In this document: one piece after another, positions 1-5,271 of the stretch
How the letters are laid out: each line of letters starts with the position of its first letter
How positions within the stretch are numbered: position 1 is the first letter of the stretch
IMG/VR virus record: IMGVR_UViG_3300025326_000142
Location: 1 to 32,035 of that record
Direction: 5' to 3' (one strand)
Length of the DNA: 32,035 nucleotides
DNA from: a virus
Made by a program: the position numbers and the translations under genes
Notes under the pieces: model-generated
What the model was told of the DNA's origin: nothing
Seen by the model: the letters and a program-made list of their open reading frames with translations, nothing else
Database searches by the model: none

Positions 1-1
1 G

Positions 2-604
2 CGGCCGTGGACCACGTTCCGGATCGTGGACTGGCATGTACCCTACACCACCCGGCGGCAGCTCAAGGTGTTCAACCCCACCGAGGTAACCGATCGAACC
101 CGGGAGCACTTTGCCTGGTGCAGAGCCTCTTGGGCCAAGAATGTAGGGGATCAGCAGTCCCCGTGTGTGGGGATCGAGTGGCCATTCTACGGGAGGGATT
201 GCTTCATCGGGTACGCTTACCAGCTACTGGTGCTCTTCCGGATCTGGGTGAAGGATGAGCAGCACATCCGGATCTGCCACCCCAAGCGCACCAGGGACTG
301 GTTCTACCGAGAGTACGCTGTCAAGAAGCTGGGCTGGAACCCGAAGGCCAAGAATAGTGGGCCCTCCAAGGTGCAGGGGGTGGAGCTGATTGAGCAGCTG
401 TACCTGGAGAACGCCAAGCGGTTGGATTGGCCCATCCCCAAGGACTGGTGGGGGCTCAGGGCACAGGCTGCATCCGTGGAAGCGGTCTCTGATGCTGCCA
501 TTGTGGCCATCCATACGGCCACCGAGCGCAGCTGGCACCACCGGAACATGCTCCCTGAGGAGCTGCGGAAGAAGAACCTCAAGTTGAAGTTGAAGGAGGA
601 TTAG
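2..604 (+). CDS. RuvC-like Holliday junction resolvase candidate, 5'-truncated
   Basis: The reading frame is open to the left edge, so the true start lies outside the window; 200 residues are visible. A GTG at 26 is the first start-like codon but has no reason to be the real start. The pattern suggests a RuvC-type nuclease: a Glu after a hydrophobic strand (VGIEWPF, about residue 60 of the fragment), a helix, a strand ending in HPK, and near the C-terminus an Asp in VSDAAIVAIH, as in the last catalytic aspartate helix of RuvC. The first catalytic Asp would lie in the missing N-terminus. The spacing between Glu and Asp is longer than in E. coli RuvC. If correct it would resolve branched DNA before packaging. 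It is the first visible gene of the plus-strand run. The assignment rests on pattern only; another RNase H-fold nuclease is possible. Confidence 0.4.
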   Translation, partial: RPWTTFRIVDWHVPYTTRRQLKVFNPTEVTDRTREHFAWCRASWAKNVGDQQSPCVGIEWPFYGRDCFIGYAYQLLVLFRIWVKDEQHIRICHPKRTRDWFYREYAVKKLGWNPKAKNSGPSKVQGVELIEQLYLENAKRLDWPIPKDWWGLRAQAASVEAVSDAAIVAIHTATERSWHHRNMLPEELRKKNLKLKLKED

Positions 605-610
605 GCGACC

Positions 611-814
611 ATGATGTATCGGTTTGAGCGCCGGATTCAGGGGATCGAGTACGGTTACGTTGAAGCTGACAACGATGTGGCCGCCAACGTGATTTTGCAG
701 TCGATCGAGGGGCCAGTGAACAATCGTGGTGATGTTACCAACTTTGAGGCCCATTCGGTGATGGAAGTGGTGTCCTTGGAGCGGGCTCCAGAGCTAGAGG
801 AGGAGGAGGAATAG
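611..814 (+). CDS. Small acidic protein of unknown function (67 aa)
   Basis: The start is ATG 611, preceded by AGGAGG at 594-599 inside the end of the upstream gene. The protein begins with an alternating polar and hydrophobic stretch (YRFERRIQGIEYGYVEA), which could form a beta hairpin, and ends in a run of glutamates. I recognise no family. It lies 6 bases after the resolvase candidate and 1 base before the next gene, which fits co-transcription. Confidence is in the gene being real, not in any function. Confidence 0.6.
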   Translation: MMYRFERRIQGIEYGYVEADNDVAANVILQSIEGPVNNRGDVTNFEAHSVMEVVSLERAPELEEEEE

Positions 815-815
815 G

Positions 816-1031
816 ATGTTTTGGCGGAAGAAGAAGAAGGAACCGACCTATACGGTCGAGTGGTTTCCCAAGGGGTCTAGAACCGGTAAGGTTCGGTCTG
901 GGGTGTCGTTGGTCCGATTGGCTCGTGCGGAGAGGGGAACTTGGTCCCTCACAATACGGGGGCTGGATGGAGCAGTAGAGACGCGATGGTTTACTTCCCC
1001 TCCAGATGTTATTGAAACTCCGGAGGAGTAG
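816..1031 (+). CDS. Small basic protein of unknown function (71 aa)
   Basis: The start is ATG 816, after an AG-rich stretch that codes for the glutamate tail of the previous gene and can serve as its ribosome binding site (GAGGAGGAGG). The N-terminus is strongly basic (FWRKKKKEP), and the rest alternates polar and hydrophobic residues in a way that suggests a small beta-rich domain. No family is recognised. The stop at 1029-1031 is one base before the RNA ligase start, so the two are probably translated together. Confidence 0.55.
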   Translation: MFWRKKKKEPTYTVEWFPKGSRTGKVRSGVSLVRLARAERGTWSLTIRGLDGAVETRWFTSPPDVIETPEE

Positions 1032-1032
1032 G

Positions 1033-1701
1033 ATGGACTTCGTTGGGTTCCCCTCCATTGCCCGGCTGCGGAGGGACATGATCATCACGGAGAAGATCGA
1101 TGGGACCAACGCCCAGGTGTTGATTACAGATCAGGATTGTTTCCCCCTTACGTCCGCTACTTGGACGTATGAACCCGGGCACGACTCGAAGCATGTTGCC
1201 CGGGTTGGGGATTGCTTTGTGTGGGTTGGCTCCCGCACCCGGTGGATCACCCCTGAGGATGACAACTTCGGCTTTGCAGCCTGGGTCAAGGAGCACGCCG
1301 AGGAACTGGTTGAAGGGCTGGGCCCCGGCCGCCACTACGGGGAATGGTGGGGGCAGGGCATCCAGCGGAAGTATGGGATGGATCGGCGGGTGTTCAGCTT
1401 GTTCAACGTTTGGCGGTGGATCGGGAAGCAGGGTGAAGTCCGCGAGTTCTTTCCGTGGGAGGAGATGGGGAAGCGAAAGAAGGCCCCAGTGTGTTGTGAT
1501 GTGGTTCCCATCTTGTACCGGGGTCCTTTTCTTGTGAGTAAAGCAGAGGAGATACTGGCGCGCTTAACAACAACAGGGAGTACTGCAGCCTATCAGCAGG
1601 GATCCCTATTCCCCCCCAAGCCCGAGGGGGTGGTGGTCTACCACTGCAAGGGGAAGCACTCCTACAAGATGACCATTGAGAACGACGAGGGGAAAGAGTG
1701 A
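1033..1701 (+). CDS. RNA ligase (phage, nucleotidyltransferase superfamily)
   Basis: This 222-residue protein would join RNA ends through a covalent lysyl-AMP intermediate. Motif I is clear at residues 19-25 (TEKIDGT), with Lys21 as the expected nucleophile. Downstream are a GEWWGQGIQRKYG segment (103-115), a motif III-like FSLFNVW (121-127), a motif IV-like PEGVVVY (197-203) and a motif V-like YKMTIE (211-216). The length fits the short phage RNA ligases that consist of the catalytic domain only. ATG 1033 is preferred over an in-frame upstream start at 1006 because GGAGG at 1022-1026 is well placed and 1033 follows the previous stop. Such enzymes are known in T4-like phages to repair cleaved tRNA; no tRNA gene or end-healing kinase is visible here, so the substrate is unknown. 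Confidence 0.9.
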   Translation: MDFVGFPSIARLRRDMIITEKIDGTNAQVLITDQDCFPLTSATWTYEPGHDSKHVARVGDCFVWVGSRTRWITPEDDNFGFAAWVKEHAEELVEGLGPGRHYGEWWGQGIQRKYGMDRRVFSLFNVWRWIGKQGEVREFFPWEEMGKRKKAPVCCDVVPILYRGPFLVSKAEEILARLTTTGSTAAYQQGSLFPPKPEGVVVYHCKGKHSYKMTIENDEGKE

Positions 1702-1958
1702 TGCGGATCGGCCGATCCGCCTCCCAGGACGACCAGGCGGAAGCCCGAAAGATTATGGATCAGGTCGACCTGATCCTCCGGCAGGAGGTACTGGCTGGCC
1801 GGCTCCCCCGGGAAGAGGCTTGGCGGATCGGGACGGCGGTGCAGCGGGTAGTCTTGGGTGAGCAGGAAAAGTTGGTTGCAGATCCTGACGCTTCGTGTAA
1901 GTGTAAGTGTTCGGGATCAGCGGAGGTGCCTGATGAACCACAAGTGCCCGAGGTGTGA
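1701..1958 (+). CDS. Small protein with helical core and CKCKC cluster (85 aa)
   Basis: ATG 1701 overlaps the RNA ligase stop by one base (TGATG), a typical coupling arrangement; a GTG three bases earlier is also possible. Residues 8-58 look like two or three helices (DDQAEARKIMDQVDLILRQE and following). The C-terminal part has three cysteines in a CKCKC pattern followed by a proline-rich acidic tail. I recognise no family. The cysteines could bind metal, but three clustered ones are not a standard zinc site. Confidence 0.55.
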   Translation: MRIGRSASQDDQAEARKIMDQVDLILRQEVLAGRLPREEAWRIGTAVQRVVLGEQEKLVADPDASCKCKCSGSAEVPDEPQVPEV

Positions 1959-2145
1959 TTGCAACCCCCTCCCTGAGGGGGGAGGGTTGTGTGAGGGGTG
2001 TGTTGAGGAATTGGCAGGTTTAGAGGCATTGGCGGCTTGGTTCGATGAGCAGGAGCAGAACCAGATTGATCTTGATGCAGCAACGGAGCAGGCGCTTCAG
2101 GATGAACAAGACTGGCAGGACGATGATGGAGGGCAGCTCGGATGA
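1933..2145 (+). CDS. Mini zinc-ribbon protein (70 aa)
   Basis: ATG 1933 is preceded by GGAGG at 1922-1926 and overlaps the previous gene by 26 bases in another frame. The N-terminus carries two CxxC knuckles, CPRC (residues 5-8) and CEGC (about 20-23), separated by a short glycine-rich loop, which is a compact treble-clef or zinc-ribbon pattern. The rest is acidic, with many Asp, Glu and Gln. Other small zinc-knuckle proteins occur near 30-31.7 kb in this window. It could bind a nucleic acid or protein partner; the function is unknown. Confidence 0.65.
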   Translation: MNHKCPRCDCNPLPEGGGLCEGCVEELAGLEALAAWFDEQEQNQIDLDAATEQALQDEQDWQDDDGGQLG

Positions 2146-2300
2146 AACTTGTATTGTGGGGGCTAGCGGCCACCTCTGCACTGTTCATCCTAGGGGAGAT
2201 AAAGCGGGCGGCGACAAACGCTGAGTGGGGTCCATCCATGCTGATCATCCAACTTGCCATTTTCACTGGGTCCCTCTTAGCTATAAGGAATCTACCATGA
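2142..2300 (+). CDS. Small two-span membrane protein (52 aa)
   Basis: ATG 2142 overlaps the previous stop (ATGA), and the stop at 2298-2300 overlaps the next start (ATGA), so the frame sits precisely between two coupled genes. It codes for two hydrophobic segments, residues 3-18 (LVLWGLAATSALFILG) and 33-48 (MLIIQLAIFTGSLLAI), joined by a short basic and polar loop. Two closely spaced membrane helices in a short phage protein recall holins or small superinfection-exclusion proteins, but it lies outside the lysis cassette. No family is recognised. Confidence 0.6.
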   Translation: MKLVLWGLAATSALFILGEIKRAATNAEWGPSMLIIQLAIFTGSLLAIRNLP

Positions 2301-2800
2301 AAATCGACCGTCTGGTGACCCCCCGGGTGCTGGTGAACTACCAGATTGATGCTTACATCCTGGATGTGGATCGGATGATGTCGGTGGTCAGTGGGGTATT
2401 GGTGCGTGATGGGGCGCTTCAGCCCTACCGGTTCCCTACCCTTGATGCAGCGATCAAGCACAAGCAGAGGCTCCCGGTGACCGACAATGGTGGGTGGGCG
2501 ATTGAGTCCTGGGATGAGCACTTCTCCTCGGACGACTACCAGAAGCGGAAGGCTGCGGATGATGCAGCACTCTGCAAGAAGGATCCGATGTATTGTCGTA
2601 CGTCGATGGATGAAGTGCCGAATCTGTTCGACATCCCCCCGGGGCAGGTATCTAGGGTTGCGGTCTTTACCATCCCAACTTCGGATCCCGGTATCTCGCT
2701 TAGAATTCGCACACTGGTTAGTTTCAATGAAAACGGTCATATCACAGCATGGGAGGAAGATAGTCGGACCATACTAGTTGAGCCCCCGAAAGCCGTTTGA
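2297..2800 (+). CDS. Protein of unknown function (167 aa)
   Basis: ATG 2297 overlaps the previous stop in an ATGA quartet and has AAGGAA at 2285-2290, so it is preferred over an in-frame upstream start at 2225. The protein looks mixed alpha/beta, with strands around VLVNYQIDAYILDV and SVVSGVLV, a charged central helix with two cysteines (LCKKDPMYC), and a beta-rich C-terminus. I recognise no motif. It is the last gene of the plus-strand run and ends 28 bases before the convergent terminator hairpin. Confidence 0.6.
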   Translation: MKIDRLVTPRVLVNYQIDAYILDVDRMMSVVSGVLVRDGALQPYRFPTLDAAIKHKQRLPVTDNGGWAIESWDEHFSSDDYQKRKAADDAALCKKDPMYCRTSMDEVPNLFDIPPGQVSRVAVFTIPTSDPGISLRIRTLVSFNENGHITAWEEDSRTILVEPPKAV

Positions 2801-2828
2801 TTGGGGGCCTGCACTAACGAATGAAATA

Positions 2829-2868
2829 ACCCCGCCCGGGGGTTGGTCAAACCCGAGTCGGGCGGGGT
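2829..2868. terminator. Nested hairpin between convergent gene runs, likely bidirectional terminator
   Basis: Perfect 10-base arms ACCCCGCCCG (2829-2838) and CGGGCGGGGT (2859-2868) enclose a loop that itself contains a smaller inverted repeat, GGGTT and AACCC. It lies between the stop of the last plus-strand gene (2800) and the stop of the last minus-strand gene (2886). There is no strong T-run on either side, so a classical intrinsic terminator is likely but not certain. Confidence 0.75.
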
Positions 2869-2885
2869 GGAAGTACGTTGGAAGG

Positions 2886-3068
2886 TTACACCGGCGGAGT
2901 CTTCTGGGTCTGCTTGAGGGCAGCGATGATGGCGGTCAGCCCCGCCAACAGGGTAGAGAGCAGGGTGGCTAGATCCGTGGTGCCCTGGAGGTAGGTCCCC
3001 CCAGCACCAGCCATTGCTCCGATGGCCACGAGGATCGCTCCCCAACCGAGTTTGTTCAACTTGTTCAA
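2886..3068 (-). CDS. Holin-like small membrane protein (60 aa)
   Basis: TTG 3068 is chosen because AAGGAGG lies 7 bases upstream; there is no ATG. The protein has a short basic N-terminus, a hydrophobic segment at about residues 9-27 (WGAILVAIGAMAGAGGTYL), a short polar turn, a second hydrophobic segment at about 33-51, and a basic C-terminal tail. Two helices, 60 residues and a place at the end of the lysis cassette fit a small class II-type holin that would release the endolysin. Sequence alone does not prove this, because small two-helix phage proteins are diverse. Confidence 0.6.
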   Translation of the reverse strand: MNKLNKLGWGAILVAIGAMAGAGGTYLQGTTDLATLLSTLLAGLTAIIAALKQTQKTPPV

Positions 3069-3080
3069 TGAGGTTCCTCC

Positions 3081-3683
3081 TTAGTCAATCTTGACGTAGA
3101 ACCCGAGCCCGATGGCGGACTCCACTCCGGGGCTGCTTGGGGAGTCGCTCAGCTCCCCCAGCACCCGGAAATGGCCAGGACCAACCCGGTTCATGTAATG
3201 GGCCCACAGCCCATACTGTGGGGCATCGAAGCCCACCCGCTCCAGCCCGGCTGCCACGTTGTAGTCTGGGTCATCCGACGGGTCCTCGAAGATGATCCAG
3301 CCCGCTCGGGTCCAGGTCACCGCGTTCTCCTTGATCTGCTCGAAGGTCAGCCCTGCTCCACCCGTCTCGTAGTCCAGCACCAGGCCGGCATCAAAGATCA
3401 CCATGAGCCCCCCCGTGGTGGCCGCAGCTTCCTCCTCGGGGGTGTTGTACTCCCCGAAGGTGGCAGACCCGGTCACTCCAACGTAGATCGTACGGGCGGA
3501 GTCCGACAGCACGATGGTCAGCGGCACCTCGAAGCCCCCACCCGTTGCCACGGTATCCGGGGGGCAAGGGGATTCAACAACAGCAGTGGCCGGAGGGGCC
3601 TCCTTCACTGGGGGAAACCCGGTGGCCAGTACCGGCAGAGCAGTACAAGCCAGCAGCATGATTAGACTAATCAGCGGGCGCAT
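3081..3683 (-). CDS. Secreted protein of unknown function, possible lipoprotein (200 aa)
   Basis: ATG 3683 opens a typical export signal: Arg2, a hydrophobic core (PLISLIMLLACTALPVLA), then a proline-rich linker. LLAC at residues 10-13 could be a lipobox, which would make it a lipoprotein cleaved before Cys13; cleavage after VLA at about residue 20 is the alternative. The mature part looks beta-rich (VPLTIVLSDSARTIYVGVTGSATF) with no catalytic motif that I recognise. It overlaps the HExxH gene by 17 bases and precedes the holin-like gene. A role at the envelope during lysis or in superinfection exclusion is inference from position and signal peptide. Confidence 0.6.
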   Translation of the reverse strand: MRPLISLIMLLACTALPVLATGFPPVKEAPPATAVVESPCPPDTVATGGGFEVPLTIVLSDSARTIYVGVTGSATFGEYNTPEEEAAATTGGLMVIFDAGLVLDYETGGAGLTFEQIKENAVTWTRAGWIIFEDPSDDPDYNVAAGLERVGFDAPQYGLWAHYMNRVGPGHFRVLGELSDSPSSPGVESAIGLGFYVKID

Positions 3684-4164
3684 TCAGCAGATCCTCCTTT
3701 GGATCAAAGTTGGGGTAGATCACGGGGATGAGGGCCAACGCCAGTCGATCCAGCTCCCCGTGCCAGTACCGGTATAACATGTTCTGTGCGGGTTCATCCT
3801 CTTTGAAAGCCTTCCACAAGAGCTGCTCCAGGTTCCAGAAGTAGGCGTGGAGCATCTCGTGAACGATGAGCCACCGGAGGTGGAACCCGGGATTGCTTTG
3901 GCCATTGGTGGCCTCGGGGCTGACGAGGAAGTAGAAGTTGTTCCCGTAGGCCGAGCTGGTCTCTCCTTCCTCCTCGGGGGATGGATTCGGTTTCATCCGT
4001 ACATCCCAAATCTTGATCCCGAGGAAGTCGGCGGTGGGCTGCATGACCTCCCGTAGGCCTGCTACCGGTGGTTCTGCTTCGAGCCAGCTGGTCCAGAAGT
4101 TGGCCCCATCTTCTTTCGGCTTTCCATCCTCATCAGAGCTGGGCAACACATCCTCCCGATCCAT
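3667..4164 (-). CDS. Putative zinc metallopeptidase with HEMLH motif (165 aa)
   Basis: ATG 4164 begins a protein whose centre contains IVHEMLHAYF, a standard HExxH zinc site in a helix preceded by hydrophobic residues. About 30 residues downstream is GELDRLALAL, whose Glu could be the third zinc ligand of a gluzincin-like fold. No signal peptide is present. The N-terminal 25 residues are acidic and low complexity. It lies between the M15-type endolysin and the secreted protein, so it may act on the cell envelope or on virion proteins. The family is not recognised, and an enzyme acting in the cytoplasm (SprT-like) is also possible. Confidence 0.6.
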   Translation of the reverse strand: MDREDVLPSSDEDGKPKEDGANFWTSWLEAEPPVAGLREVMQPTADFLGIKIWDVRMKPNPSPEEEGETSSAYGNNFYFLVSPEATNGQSNPGFHLRWLIVHEMLHAYFWNLEQLLWKAFKEDEPAQNMLYRYWHGELDRLALALIPVIYPNFDPKEDLLNAPAD

Positions 4165-4182
4165 ACAACTTGGTAAATCTCC

Positions 4183-4605
4183 CTACCCCCACCCATCGGC
4201 GGGGTATTGAAGGTGTACATGTTTGACGTGGGCCGTATCGCTGCCGGCGGATGCCGGGATAGTTTGCTGCCGATAGATCATCGAGTACCCTGGGGTGCCA
4301 TCGACGTACCGGTACGGGAACTGGAGGTTTACCAGGCACCGCAGGTCCAGGAGCACCCCGATCACCGCATGGTCGGTGGCCATGCGGTTGTTGGACTCCA
4401 CCTGCCAGTCGAGCCCTCGCCCGGTCGCGTGGACCCCGCTACCGGGTCTCCGCACACTGGTGACCACGATGGGCGTGGCTGGCCCCAGCTTGGCCCACAC
4501 GTAGGTGGCACACCAGTAGAAGAGGTCCTGGAGCTGCGGGTGGGCATCCCGAACCCTGGCCCCCTCTAGCTCGGTCCACTCAATCTGCTTTAACACGGCT
4601 CGCAT
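4183..4605 (-). CDS. Endolysin, M15-family-like peptidase (VanY/L-Ala-D-Glu type)
   Basis: From ATG 4605 the protein has 140 residues. It carries the M15 zinc signature: His59, Gly62, Gly64 and Asp66 in SGVHATGRGLD, and an HVH motif with His129 and His131 near the C-terminus. Known members cut peptide cross-links of peptidoglycan, so it is the best endolysin candidate. ATG 4614 and TTG 4644 are in-frame alternatives; 4605 gives a normal N-terminus (MRAVLKQIEW) and a 26-base overlap with the upstream gene. There is no separate cell-wall-binding domain and no signal peptide, which suggests holin-dependent release and a host with a thin, accessible wall. Confidence 0.8.
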   Translation of the reverse strand: MRAVLKQIEWTELEGARVRDAHPQLQDLFYWCATYVWAKLGPATPIVVTSVRRPGSGVHATGRGLDWQVESNNRMATDHAVIGVLLDLRCLVNLQFPYRYVDGTPGYSMIYRQQTIPASAGSDTAHVKHVHLQYPADGWG

Positions 4606-4804
4606 CCTGGACATGCACCCCGATCTTGGTGATCTCGGTGGCAATCTCGTCCTGCTTGTTGGCTAGCCGCTCCAGGGTCCGCATCAGGTACTTGATGTCC
4701 CCTCCCCCGTTGACCCCGGTTCGGGCCGCTTTGACCAGTGCGATGGCCCGATCAAGGGCCACAATTGCAATTCCGGCGTTGATGATGATCTCGTTGCCGG
4801 TCAC
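4580..4804 (-). CDS. Small helical protein with hydrophobic N-terminus (74 aa)
   Basis: GTG 4804 overlaps the stop of the GroES-like gene (GTGA), so translation is probably coupled. Residues 5-27 form a moderately hydrophobic helix (EIIINAGIAIVALDRAIALVKAA), followed by a glycine turn and a charged amphipathic helix that could form a coiled coil. The arrangement resembles small membrane-associated lysis accessory proteins, but the hydrophobic stretch contains Asp and Arg, so insertion in the membrane is uncertain. It lies directly upstream of the endolysin. No family is recognised. Confidence 0.55.
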   Translation of the reverse strand: MTGNEIIINAGIAIVALDRAIALVKAARTGVNGGGDIKYLMRTLERLANKQDEIATEITKIGVHVQDASRVKAD

Positions 4805-5271
4805 TCCTCGATCACCCCCTCTTCTTCCGCCTGGCTACTATACTCGGCAACCAGGGCCTCGTGCCGTTCGATCCATTCCTTCATCGGCCAATCATCGTCG
4901 AATCCCTCCACCTGGTCCTCGAACACGCTGAAGTGGCAATCTGATTCCCGGATGAACTTGTACCAGTACTTCTCTTGGTCAGTCCCGAAGCACACGTCGA
5001 TCCCGGTGTATTTCCCGTAGATCACGATGTCCCCGAACTTGAGCCAGGAGCGTTCCTCCTCCTCGGGGTGGATCCAGACCACCCGCCCACAGGTCTCCAC
5101 CTGGGTCCGGCCCATCTTGGCGGTCTGCGGGATGTAGAGGGACCCGATCTTCTCGTTGTACTTGATCGGAGTCCGAACGATGAACTCCTCGTGGTTGCAC
5201 TCCTTGATGTTCCAGGGTGCTGAACTGAGTACCTTGGCGGTGTAGCCGCCTGGGCCGTCACTCCCCGACAT
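4801..5271 (-). CDS. GroES-like co-chaperonin
   Basis: From ATG 5271 (AGGAG about 10 bases upstream) the protein has 156 residues and overlaps the upstream gene by 14 bases. Residues about 40-120 follow the GroES pattern: a strand and mobile-loop region (KIGSLYIPQTAKMG), a GxVV strand (CGRVVWIHP), the FGDIVIYGKYTGIDV core, and a final strand (FIRESDCHFSVFE). Host GroES is about 95 residues; here there are extra N- and C-terminal extensions, the latter acidic. Phage proteins of this type (T4 gp31 is the model) replace GroES to help host GroEL fold the capsid protein. No GroEL gene is visible, so host GroEL would be the partner. Confidence 0.8.
   Translation of the reverse strand: MSGSDGPGGYTAKVLSSAPWNIKECNHEEFIVRTPIKYNEKIGSLYIPQTAKMGRTQVETCGRVVWIHPEEEERSWLKFGDIVIYGKYTGIDVCFGTDQEKYWYKFIRESDCHFSVFEDQVEGFDDDWPMKEWIERHEALVAEYSSQAEEEGVIEE

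Noticed and set aside
4133-4339. 68-codon minus-strand frame over the junction of endolysin and HExxH genes
   Set aside because: It overlaps two better-supported genes in another frame and has proline/arginine-rich shadow composition.
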